Shown here: positions 1 through 7,240 of the stretch, piece after piece
Position numbering within the stretch: position 1 is the stretch's first letter
How the letters are laid out: the number at the start of each line of letters is the position of its first letter
NCBI GenBank assembly: GCA_003990745.1
Contig: RBNI01004953.1
Coordinates: forward strand, 1-13,221
Direction of reading: 5' to 3'
Origin: Jimgerdemannia flammicorona
Taxonomy: Eukaryota > Mucoromycota > Endogonomycetes > Endogonales > Endogonaceae
DNA length: 13,221 bases
Program-made: the position numbers and the translations under genes
The notes under the pieces: generated by a model
Databases searched by the model: none
Told to the model about the DNA's origin: nothing
Seen by the model: only the letters and a program-made list of their open reading frames with translations

Positions 1-420
1 AAAAAATATCAAGTGGTAGAGAATGTCTGCAACTATAAGTACTTAAATTTTGATAATTTTAGCATAATTTAATATAAAGCTATATATTTTAAAAAAGCAA
101 TATAGGGTAAAATTCAGAAAATGGTCAAAATGGTAATAATGTGCCATATAACCTTAAATAGTTATATTAAATACTATATATGTCTAATAAAAAAAAACTA
201 GTTTTAAAGCTAATATACTAATCTATTTATAGTAATTATTTAGATTTAATTGGATAAGTATTTCAGTCAAAAAATATTTTTTTTTAAAAAAATCATAAAT
301 ATTATAACAGTTTTGACTATCACTATACATATTATATATATATATATATTACTTTCTTTTTATTATAAAATATCCTATAATTAACTATTACTAGTATATA
401 GTTTTATTACTGGTATGTAT
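1..420. other. AT-rich intergenic or decayed element sequence, no gene seen
   Basis: This stretch is very AT-rich, with a run of alternating TA near 331-350 and many stops in all frames. I find no coding segment or RNA gene. The next segment is the C-terminus of a minus-strand copia RNase H, so this region should hold that element's 3' end and possibly its 3' LTR. I cannot identify an LTR boundary, and the partner LTR is not recognisable in the window. Confidence 0.5.
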
Positions 421-527
421 ATAGTTTAATAAGACTCATTTCTTTAGAATATTACTTGAATTTAGATCTTAAAAGAGCTTTAGTAAGTAAATCTATAATT
501 ATAAATATATATATTTCAAGTATATAG
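421..527 (-). pseudogene. Ty1/copia RNase H, C-terminal fragment (left of the gypsy insertion)
   Basis: On the minus strand, 493-452 reads DLLTKALLRSKFK and then a stop. This matches the conserved end of copia polyproteins, where an (A)D-L-L-T-K-A-L motif closes the RNase H domain a few dozen residues before the stop. The segment ends at 527, where the gypsy LTR begins, and its other half lies beyond that element at 7241 onward. It is AT-saturated and not functional. Family assignment rests on this short motif plus the matching half on the other side. Confidence 0.75.
524..527. repeat. Target site duplication, left copy (ATAG)
   Basis: ATAG directly precedes the TGT of the left LTR, and ATAG directly follows the ACA of the right LTR. 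A 4-bp duplication is within the range produced by Ty3/gypsy integrases. Extending to 5 bp gives a mismatch (TATAG against AATAG). Confidence 0.75.
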
Positions 528-992
528 TGTAACATAGCAGATGCTTAATCTTGTAAGTATATCAGATTTCTGTATCTTGAATTCTTGATCTTCTTTGACT
601 CCGCGGAGTCCTCGGTATGCAGGGGTGGGTGAGTTCGAAGTGTATCTGCCCACAGGCTTACTAGTTCCTTTGCTTTCTCTTTGCTTTGAACTATTTCGAT
701 CTGAGGTTTATTCACTCAAAGATACTGGGTTATTTATACAAGTTTTGCTAACTATAAGGTGGCTAAGTAATGAGTCATTCTGCAAGTATCAGATCTTTCA
801 ACATCTGCTAGGATTCCGCTGATTGCAAACATTCTAACATCTTCTAAATCTTTGCAAATGTTAAAGTTTCTGTACTTTGCAGAATATGGCTGCTATTTAT
901 AAGGTTAAACTATATAGGGAATCAGATTCAGGTACCGCGATCAAATGTCTATTCCCTCTGTTTCATATTACTAATTCGGATCAACTATCACA
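528..992 (-). repeat. 3' LTR of the gypsy element
   Basis: This is a 465-bp repeat, colinear without gaps with 6772-7236. I count 17 differences, all transitions. It starts TGTAACA and ends TATCACA on the plus strand. It keeps the TATA-like TATAAATA (minus strand, 894-901) and an unbroken 14-bp palindrome at 597-610. An open frame at 595-822 on the plus strand is antisense to the element and is not considered a gene. Confidence 0.95.
597..610. repeat. Perfect 14-bp palindrome in the LTR
   Basis: GACTCCGCGGAGTC equals its own reverse complement. The copy in the other LTR (6841-6854) reads GACTCCGTGGAGTC, one C-to-T change at the central CpG. The CCGCGG core resembles inverted CGG half-sites bound by fungal Zn2Cys6 regulators. 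It lies about 284 bp downstream of the TATA box in element orientation. A regulatory role is inference; it could equally be an RNA hairpin in the transcript. Confidence 0.5.
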
Positions 993-1002
993 TCTTCCTC
1001 CT
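993..1002 (-). other. Polypurine tract (plus-strand primer)
   Basis: On the minus strand this reads AGGAGGAAGA, ten purines ending exactly where the 3' LTR begins with TGTGAT. Position and composition are those expected for the RNase H-resistant primer of plus-strand DNA synthesis. Confidence 0.85.
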
Positions 1003-1033
1003 GAATAGGTGATTCATCCTTGGAGCATCCTAT

Positions 1034-1495
1034 TCACTTGAACTCCCAGGCTTCTACAATTTGTATCTCCTTGTACTGTGTAATTTGTGCCATTATGTTC
1101 CTCCAGTGTTGCCTCTTGACATATCCAAACTCTCCTGGGGTTACTTCCCAGAAGTGGGCCAAGGCTGCTTCATCATCCTTGAATAACTTGTGTACTCTTT
1201 TTGCAATCATAATTTGAATGTAGGAGAGCTGACATTCCTTGATCCAGTCTTCTTTTCCCATCTTCGGTTTTGAATTCAGTAGCTGTCCCAACTTGAAGTA
1301 TTCCTGGAACTCGGTTCGGTTCTGGTAGGCCTTGAAATGTGAGATTTGTGATAAGTGCGTCTGCACTATACTCTGGATGCTGTCGAAGGATTCCTCCATC
1401 ATTGGTGGCTCGGTGGAACACCACTGTCTTTCTATAGCTCACTGGGCCGTACTAGTGATCTTGAGGGCAGCAGCATTACTTCGTTGACTGGTCAT
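1034..1495 (-). pseudogene. Third ORF between pol and the 3' LTR, unknown function
   Basis: From an ATG at 1495-1493 (MTSQRSNAAALKITSTAQ...) the frame runs to a TGA at 1036-1034, 153 codons, with one in-frame TGA at 1441-1439. It starts 13 nt after the pol stop (1511-1509) and is in a different frame from integrase. The product would be polar and mixed-charge. The stretch after the internal stop contains FDSIQSIVQTHL, DWIKECQLSYIQIMIAKRV and WEVTPGEFGYVKRQHW. I see no signal peptide, membrane segment, zinc motif or chromodomain, so it does not look like an envelope gene. I do not recognise the family. Both stops are one transition from CGA. If the last one is a mutation, the frame would run through the PPT to a TAG at 973-971 inside the LTR. 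It could be an accessory protein of this lineage or a captured host fragment. Confidence 0.6.
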
Positions 1496-1508
1496 GATAC
1501 TTCTTGAT

Positions 1509-2668
1509 TCAGTTTCGGTGAATGGTAGTGGGGATGATTGTGCCTGAAGTTTTTCATAGCCAAAAGGTAGTCCCTTTTATATCTTGCACCAGGTAAGGTC
1601 CTTCCCACTTGGGCTCTAGTTTTCGTGACCATGAAGCTTCCACTATATTCTGATACACTAGGACTTTGTCTTCTATCTTGATAATCTCCAAGGGCTTGTG
1701 GGTCTTTTCTGCATTGTTCCGTTGAAGTGTCTGTGCCTTAATGATGTAATCTTCAGCCTTCTTCCTGATTTGGTGTAGTTTCCATATCTCTATGTCCACA
1801 TGTTTCCAGACAGCATCTCCATTGGATGATAAGGTTTCTTGAGAACTTTCTTCTCTGAACAGCATTTCCCGAGGGGTGAAGTGGGTGCTTTGTGATCGAA
1901 TATCCCAAAGAGCGGATAATGCTATTGGCAGATAGTGATCCCAATTTTCATAGTTATCACAGATCTTGGCGATAACATTCTTGAGTGTTTTGTTGGTTCT
2001 TTCTGCTTGTCTGTTTTCTTGAGGATGATATGCTGTGGTCCAAATATGCTGGATTCTGTATTTCTTGTAGAGGATCTCAAAGAACTGGTTCATGAATTCT
2101 GTTCCTCTGTCTGTGGTGACTTGTACTGGGGTTTTGAATCGGCAGATGATTTCTTTGTGAAAGAAATCAGTAATTAACTGTGCATTGGCTTTCTTGAGGG
2201 GTCCCGCCTCTATCCATTTTGTGAAGAGGTCCACAATGACAATGATATATTGGTTACCAGTCAAGGTCAAGGGTAAAGGACCAATTACATCTATTGCAAT
2301 GTGGGTGAATGGTACCGGTTCTATGTGCGCCGATCCCGGGGCTTGATTTCGTTGGTCTTGTTTTTGTTTCTGGCATTTGTTGCAGGTCTTGACAAATTGT
2401 TTGATATCTTCCTCCATTCCTGGCCACCACATTGTTCTTCTTGCTTTGTTGTATGTGTTTTTTCCTCCTAGATAGCCAAGTTCATGTATTGATTTCATTG
2501 CTTGTTCCTTCTTGTGATCAGGTATGACTAGTAGTTTTCCTTTCTTCAGTGTTTCTCCATCGGTTTCGAATTGTTTCCATGTCCTGCTGATAATTGTTTG
2601 TGTTCATTCTTCTAGATGTTGGGGCATCTTTCGCTGTTCCAGGTAGGTGATGATTCCGTAGTAGAGTT
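1509..2668 (-). pseudogene. Integrase (zinc-binding, DDE core, GPY/F), broken
   Basis: The integrase inserts the cDNA into the chromosome. Numbered from the ATG at 2498, the zinc domain has H5, C39 and C42, but the second His is Tyr (GYLGG, Y9), a CAT-to-TAT change. The catalytic core has D70 (IAIDVIGP), D130 (TTDRGTEF) and E166 (QAERTN) with exactly 35 residues between the last two. The usual Gly before Q-x-E is Arg163. A GPY/F module (KWEGPYLV) lies near residues 297-304. The frame continues upstream through KELYYGIITYLEQ but has a TGA at 2606-2604. A TGA at 1556-1554 cuts the C-terminus, and the frame ends at TGA 1511-1509. It is shifted by one base relative to RNase H, probably by an indel near 2672-2710. 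No chromodomain follows the GPY/F module. Confidence 0.92.
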
Positions 2669-2670
2669 CT

Positions 2671-3339
2671 TTATTCATGATTGATTTGCTGGTTGGAGGT
2701 ATTTCGGGGTGTCCGTGAGAGGGCATCTGCATTGGCGTTGGTTCTTCCTGGGCGGTGTACGATTGTTACATCATAGGCTTGTAACTTCATGATCCATCTG
2801 GCATAGATTCCTTTGGGTTGTCCAGTGGTCAGTAGCCAGGTGAGGGCTGAGTGGTCTGTCTGGATAGTGAAGTGTCTTCCAGCAAGGTAGTAGTGGAACT
2901 TTTCCACAGCCCAGATAACCACGAGGCATTCCAACTTGTAGGATTCATATTCTTTTTCAGCTCCTCTGGTTCCTCGGCTTAGGTATGCGATGATATACTC
3001 TACTTTATCCTTCTTCTGGGCCAGGACTGCTCTAAGTCCTTGTGCGCTTGCATCTGTCTGTAGGATAAATTCTTGAGTCCAATCGGGTCTTCTAAGGATA
3101 GATGCCTGGGTCAGCCTGACCTTGAGTTCATCAAATGCTTTTTGTTGCCTGCCAGTCTATTGGAACTTGATATCCTTCTTGTTGAGTTCATAAATTGGGC
3201 TTGCAATATTGGAAAATCCTCTAATAAATCTGCGATAGTAGGAGGTGAGTCCCATGAAGGCTTGGGCTTCAGTGACTGTAGTAGGTCTTAGATATGCTGC
3301 TACTGCCTGTATCTTGAGGGGGTCCATGTGTGTTCCATC
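2671..3339 (-). pseudogene. RT connection and RNase H domain of the gypsy pol, broken
   Basis: The frame is that of the RT upstream. It starts just after the TGA at 3342-3340 and has the standard thumb/connection landmarks MGLTSYYRRFI and SPIYELNKK. A TAG at 3159-3157 replaces the usual Trp of the F-x-W motif, then KAFDELK follows. RNase H begins near 3070 with LQTDAS (first Asp at 3054-3052). The second acidic residue is the Glu of KLECL (2931-2929), the third is in IQTDHSAL, and the domain closes with HRPGRTNANADALSR. The expected Gly of G-L-G-A-V-L is Arg (AGA, 3033-3031). The frame ends in a TAA at 2673-2671, where the reading moves to the integrase frame. Confidence 0.9.
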
Positions 3340-4260
3340 TCAGTTAATGACATGTCCAAGGTAGGAAATCTTGATTTCTGCAAACTTGCATTTCTTTGGT
3401 TTGATGTAAAGACCATGCTTCCTCAACCTTTTCATCATCTGCTGGATGTGCTGCAGATGTTCTTCGGCTGTCTTGCTGTAGATGATTACATTGTCCACAT
3501 AAACCATCATCCATCTCTCCATGTCATAGCGAAAGATTTTGTTCATCATTTGCTGGAAGCTTGTTAGTGCATTGCACATTCTGAATGGCATTCGCAGGTA
3601 GACATAGGTTCCGTCTGGGGTGATGAAAGCTGATTTCTCACTTGCTGCTTCTGTGAGACCAATTTGATAGAATCCCGAGTATAAGTCCAAGGTGCTGTAG
3701 TACTGTGCCTCATCTCCCAGAGTTATGAGAATGTCGCTGATAAGGGGTAGTGGTTGGCGATCCTTCTTGGTAATCGAGTTGAGCTTTCTATAATTGGTAC
3801 AGAGTCTTGGTGCGAATTCTCCTGGCTTGCTTCCTTTCTTCGGGGCTAGTACGACTGGTGAAGCCCAAGGACTACTGGCTTCTTTGATAATACCGGCTTC
3901 TTCCATCTGCTTGATTTCTTCTCTGAGCCATTCACAGTAGGCTGGCAGAATGGGTCTTGCTTTCTGATAGATTGGTTCAGTGTCTCCTGTATCCACATCG
4001 TGATAGTAGTGTGGGGTCTTTCCTTTGATATCCTTGAAATCTGTGGCAAGGATATCCTCGAATTCGTAGAGTATCTTCTTGAGTTCTTTCTTGAGTGGAA
4101 ACTCATTCCCAATAGTATAGCTGTGCTTGGTTGTGGTTTCCTCCTTCTTGTGATCTAATTCGGTGATTTTGGTGCTGGCAAATACTCCTCTTCCTGTAGA
4201 TCCAAATCCTTTCCTTCCTCTTTCTGTTTCCTGCAACTTCTTGACTTCTGTGATCTTTGG
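3340..4260 (-). pseudogene. Reverse transcriptase domain of the gypsy pol, active site mutated
   Basis: This follows directly, in frame, after the TAA at 4263-4261. Numbered from 4236, it shows the Ty3/gypsy RT landmarks: WLREEIKQMEEAGIIKEASS (about 103-122), SPVVLAPKK, YRKLN, DRQPLPLI, STLDLYSGFYQI (Asp184 of motif A intact), FITPDGTYVYLRMPF and YSKTAEEHLQH, ending with KCKFAEIKISYLGHVIN and a TGA at 3342-3340. The YVDD box reads YVDN (Asn249, AAT at 3492-3490), so one catalytic Asp is gone. CTNYR has Asn where Asp is expected (3795-3793), and MPFRM has Arg where Gly is expected (3582-3580). Each of these three is a G-to-A change with C as the preceding base, that is, CpG to CpA. The first 24 or so residues belong to the dUTPase end. 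Confidence 0.95.
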
Positions 4261-4605
4261 TTATAGAACTGGGAAGATCAGTATCTGTGCTAGCCGATCC
4301 TTCTTCTTGACTGGGAATGGAATGGTAGGATTGTAATTCCTAGCGATGAGTAGTATTTCCCCAATATAGTCCAAATCGATGACTCCTCCTTCAATGGTGA
4401 TTTCGCTTTTTGCCAGGCTGCTTCTTGTCTTGAGAATTCTGACATGGTCCTTTGGAATGGTCATCTCTAGTCCAGTTGTGAGTAGAGTGGTTGTCTGGGG
4501 CTCCAGTATGGTTTCCTCCACTGTGGCAATATCCATTCTGGCTGCATTTTTCGACTTGTATTCTGGTAGAACTACATCAGGATGGATTTTCTGAATCTTG
4601 ACCTT
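4189..4605 (-). pseudogene. dUTPase domain between protease and RT
   Basis: Trimeric dUTPases hydrolyse dUTP to dUMP and pyrophosphate and so keep uracil out of DNA. The five conserved motifs occur in order. Motif 1 is AARMDIA (residues 495-501 counted from the ATG at 6027), motif 2 TRSSLA (534-539), motif 3 GGVIDLDYIGEI (547-558) with the catalytic Asp and Tyr present, motif 4 DRLAQIL (577-583), and motif 5 the Gly-rich RGRKGFGSTGR. Motif 5 lies after an in-frame TAA at 4263-4261. That TAA is one C-to-T step from CAA, and sense coding continues on both sides (LIFPVL, then PKITEV). The domain spans about 139 codons, the usual length. The Arg in motif 1 replaces the expected Gly (GGA to AGA at a CpG). 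No separate ATG starts the domain, so it would be made as part of the polyprotein. Confidence 0.9.
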
Positions 4606-6075
4606 GATTTCTTCTTCATCATCACTGTCTTCTAGGAGGGCTGGTGGTTCATCATCTTCCTCCTCTTCTTTTTTTCTTCTGGCTTGTTCTTCGAGAACCT
4701 TCCATTTTCTTTCATAGTAGATCTTCTTAATTCTACCAATGCATTGGTAGCAATCATTGACATGCTCCATACAGTACATCTTGATTCCGTGGGGGCAGAC
4801 TCCTTGTGGCACATATCCTTCTGCAATCTTCTTGCACCATTCCTCCTCACTCATCCATCCGACTTTCTTCTTCTTTTTCTGCGTGGTTACCATATAGGCT
4901 TCCTCTTGCTCACCTTCTTCTTCCTCCATCTCGGGGAGTACTCCTTTGTTAACATTGATAGAGATTTGCATCTTTTGTCCTCGGTAGACAATCTGCATCT
5001 TCTGTATATTCAGATCGATTATTGCTCTGGCTTTGTGAAGCCACTGGTTGCCGATGAGGATGTTGTAGTTGGTTGCATTGGTTACAATCACATCAACCGG
5101 GATTGTTGCTCCTCCAAACTTGATGGGAACATCTCGGATCTTTCCCAGAGGGGTGGCTCTTGTACCATCTGCTGTGACGAATACTAGCTTAGTTGCTTCT
5201 TCGATCTCCCATCCTAAGCGATCTACTGCCTTCTTACTGAGGAGACATCCTCCTGCTCCTGTGTCTATGATGGCTTCAAAGATTCTATCTTCAATTTGGC
5301 AGGTTGCATAGGCAGAAGTCTTGCGGTTGTCTTCACTTTCTTCTCCGGAGTCTTCTTGAACATTGTTGGTCTCCGTTATCTTCCAACCTTGCTCCTTGGT
5401 GGTTTCTGCAAGTCCAAATCTCATTTGCTGCCTGAATGTGGGGATTTCTGCTAGCTGGCCAAAGGTTGCATTGACTTTTTGTTGGCTGAGATCCTTGAAG
5501 ATATCATATTTGAAAGTCTTAGTCTTGCGAAGCTTCTTCTCCTTTTCTCCTTCACTTGCTGGAGTGGTTCCTCGGATAATATCTTGAACTGCTTGCTCGA
5601 GCTCTATGTCTTGATCCATTTCTTTAGCTTGGCTTTCTGTGGTTGTTTCCATCTGCTTTTCCACTGGATTCTTCTTGGGTCTTCCTGGCGGTCTCTTATA
5701 GGGTTCCTTGCGAACATCCTTCTTAGTGGTCTGAGCAGGATAGGCCTCCCATTCCTTGTCTGAATCTCCAATCTCCTTGAAGGTGATGATGTTGGCTTGC
5801 TCCTTATTTCTAGTAGTAGCATTGCTTGGCTGGGCTTTGCGCTTGGTTTCACTCATACATTCATATGAGTAGTGGCCTTCTTCTCCGCAGCTGTAGCAGG
5901 TACCTTTCTTCTTGTCCGAGGTGGCGGCAAACTTCTGAATTGGACGGCGATCTCTTCCTCTGATTTCTTTTACCACATCTCCTAGGTGAGCAGTCATTTC
6001 GGCGAACTGCTTGGCAAGTTCTTCCATAGGATTGCTGTTTCTCTGTTGTTCTGTAGCTCTTGGCTGAGGTGTGTT
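4261..6075 (-). pseudogene. Gag C-terminus with CCHC knuckle, protease, Cys/His cluster, start of dUTPase
   Basis: This is the longest uninterrupted frame of the element, from after the TGA at 6078-6076 to the TAA at 4263-4261, in the same frame as Gag and RT. Residues are counted from the internal ATG at 6027. A perfect CX2CX4HX4C knuckle (C44, C47, H52, C57, CYSCGEEGHYSYEC) binds RNA in Gag. A basic KRPPGRPKK (111-119) looks like an AT-hook. The aspartic protease has its active site at IIDTGAGG (Asp255) and the second landmark NILIGNQWL (322-330). An acidic linker leads to a Cys/His cluster (C398, C411, C419, H422, C426, C429), then a Lys/Glu-rich stretch and the dUTPase from about 475. No frameshift separates Gag from protease, so a single Gag-Pol polyprotein is likely. 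Confidence 0.93.
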
Positions 6076-6669
6076 TCAATTGATCATAGTGGTAGGGATC
6101 ACACTAGTTGGCTTGGGTGCTTCGATTCTAATGCCAGTAACTCTTTCCATTGTGTGGTCTTGTGGATGTCTGGTTATCCAATATCGCTGAGCATAGGTGA
6201 CCTTTTGTGCCAGATCCAAGACTACTGGTGATGAGCGGATGGCCAAGACTATCTCTGGGTGAACTCCTTTCATAAAGGTTGCTTCAGCTACTTGGTCTCG
6301 GATGGCATCAGCATAATCCATGAGGATTATCTAATATCGGATTCTTGTGAAGAATGTGTTTGGATCCTCGCTCATTCCTTGACATGTTGTATTGAGCTGG
6401 TCCTTCAGGGCTTGCTTGATCTCGTCTATGTAATAGGTATTCCGGAGCCAGGTCTTCTATGCTATCAGTATAGCATCGGCATCATTTCCTGCATGGGTTG
6501 CGGCTGTGAATGCTGCTCTTGCAGGTCCTCGTAGGCTGTAGGGCATGAGGGCTACTTGCTGTCCTGCAGTTAAGGTTCTAACAGTAGCATACTGCTCAAA
6601 ATCGTCTATGAAGGTGACGATTGATTCATCCGAAGTGTATCCATGAAATACAGGTGGTCTCATCTCCAT
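6076..6669 (-). pseudogene. Gag N-terminal part (capsid-like), three stops
   Basis: Gag builds the particle that packages the RNA. The start is ATG 6669-6667 in a good context (AAAATGG), about 100 nt after the 5' LTR. The first part reads MEMRPPVFHGYTSDESIVTF, then FEQYATVRTL and ALMPYSLRGPARAAF, a pattern typical of retrotransposon Gag. TAG at 6459-6457 and TAG at 6333-6331 interrupt it, each one transition from CAG or TGG. The frame goes on through DYADAIRDQVAEATFMKGVH to a TGA at 6078-6076, one transition from CGA. All pieces are in the same frame as the CCHC and protease part that follows. Gag family assignment rests on position, pattern and the downstream knuckle. Confidence 0.85.
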
Positions 6670-6751
6670 TTTGTCTGATTGTGTTGTGTGAGTTCTTGTG
6701 GTAGTGGTTGTTCATTGTTCAGCTTGAAAGTGAGGGATTTGTCTTGAATCA

Positions 6752-6768
6752 CCAGCCAATGGGAACCA
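6752..6768 (-). other. Candidate primer-binding site
   Basis: Three bases after the 5' LTR end, the minus strand reads TGGTTCCCATTGGCTGG. It begins with TGG, as needed to pair with the CCA end of a tRNA. I cannot name the tRNA, and it does not match the common initiator-Met type PBS (TGGTATCAGAGC). A self-priming mechanism as in Tf1 would need a complementary segment near the RNA 5' end, and I did not see one. Confidence 0.45.
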
Positions 6769-6771
6769 AGT

Positions 6772-7236
6772 TGTAACATAGTGGATGCTTAACCTTGTAA
6801 GTACGTCAGATTTCTGTATCTTGAATTCTTGATCTTCTTTGACTCCGTGGAGTCCTCGGTATGCAGGAGTGGGTGAGTTCGAAGTGTATCTGCCCACAGG
6901 CTTACTAGTTCCTTTGCTTTCTCTTTACTTTGAACTATTTCGATCTGAGGTTTATTCACTCGAAGATACTGGGTTATTTATACAAGTTTTGCTAACTATA
7001 AGGTGGCTAAGTAATGAGTCATTCTGCAAGTATCGGATCTTTCAACATCTGCTAGGATTCCGCTGATTGTAAACATTCTAACATCTTCTAAATCTTTGCA
7101 AACGTTAAAGTTTCTGCACTTTGCAGAATATGACTGCTATTTATAAGGTTAAACTATATAGGGAATCAGATTCAGGTACCGCGATCAAATATCTATTCCC
7201 CCTGTTTCATATTACTAATTCGGATCAACTGTCACA
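6772..7236 (-). repeat. 5' LTR of the gypsy element
   Basis: 465 bp, starting TGTAACA and ending TGTCACA on the plus strand, the gap-free partner of 528-992. In element orientation it starts TGTGAC at 7236 and should hold the promoter. It contains a small perfect hairpin, TCTGCA-CTT-TGCAGA, at 7113-7127. The partner LTR has that hairpin with one C-to-T mismatch. An open frame at 6839-7066 on the plus strand is antisense and not taken as a gene. Confidence 0.95.
7138..7145 (-). promoter_or_regulatory. Candidate TATA box of the 5' LTR
   Basis: The minus strand reads CTTATAAATAGC here, with TATAAATA as the core, about 90 bp into the LTR in element orientation. The same site is conserved at 894-901 in the other LTR. 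A second AT motif (CCCTATATAG) lies about 20 bp upstream. Transcription would start some 25-60 bp further along the minus strand. This is inference from motif and position. Confidence 0.5.
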
Positions 7237-7240
7237 ATAG
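7237..7240. repeat. Target site duplication, right copy (ATAG)
   Basis: This ATAG directly follows the ACA end of the right LTR and matches 524-527. Confidence 0.75.

Larger units (their letters stand above)
528..7236 (-). mobile_element. Complete but inactivated Ty3/gypsy LTR retrotransposon with dUTPase and a third ORF
   Basis: The element is 6709 bp and lies on the minus strand. It has 465-bp LTRs at 6772-7236 (5' end of the element) and 528-992 (3' end), each bounded by TGT...ACA, a 4-bp ATAG duplication, a polypurine tract next to the 3' LTR and a candidate PBS next to the 5' LTR. The coding order is Gag with CCHC, protease, Cys/His cluster, dUTPase, RT, RNase H, integrase, then a small third ORF. 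RT before integrase defines Ty3/gypsy. The integrase ends soon after a GPY/F module and I see no chromodomain. Stops interrupt the polyprotein at 6457, 6331, 6076, 4261, 3340, 3157, 2671, 2604 and 1554. The element sits inside an older copia RNase H. LTR divergence of about 3.7 percent would suggest moderate age, but deamination makes such dating unreliable. Confidence 0.95.

Noticed and set aside
595..822. 75-codon plus-strand frame present in both LTRs (also 6839-7066)
   Set aside because: It is antisense to the element and present twice only because the LTRs are duplicates. No known motif.
1173..1442. Minus-strand 89-codon frame overlapping the third ORF
   Set aside because: It is in the integrase frame but beyond several stops, and its text is less coding-like than the third ORF. 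A shadow is more likely.
1034..1495. Envelope gene hypothesis for the third ORF
   Set aside because: No signal peptide, transmembrane segment or glycosylation-rich region is visible.
1509..1700. Chromodomain at the integrase C-terminus
   Set aside because: The frame ends about 45 codons after the GPY/F module starts, with no aromatic-cage pattern.
3328..3567. Plus-strand small frames inside gag-pol (for example 3328-3567, 1935-2177, 5986-6231)
   Set aside because: All lie opposite recognised domains and have no motif of their own.
4684..5187. 167-codon plus-strand frame
   Set aside because: Opposite strand of the protease/dUTPase coding region. Leu/Phe-rich text is the usual shadow of a Lys/Glu-rich frame.
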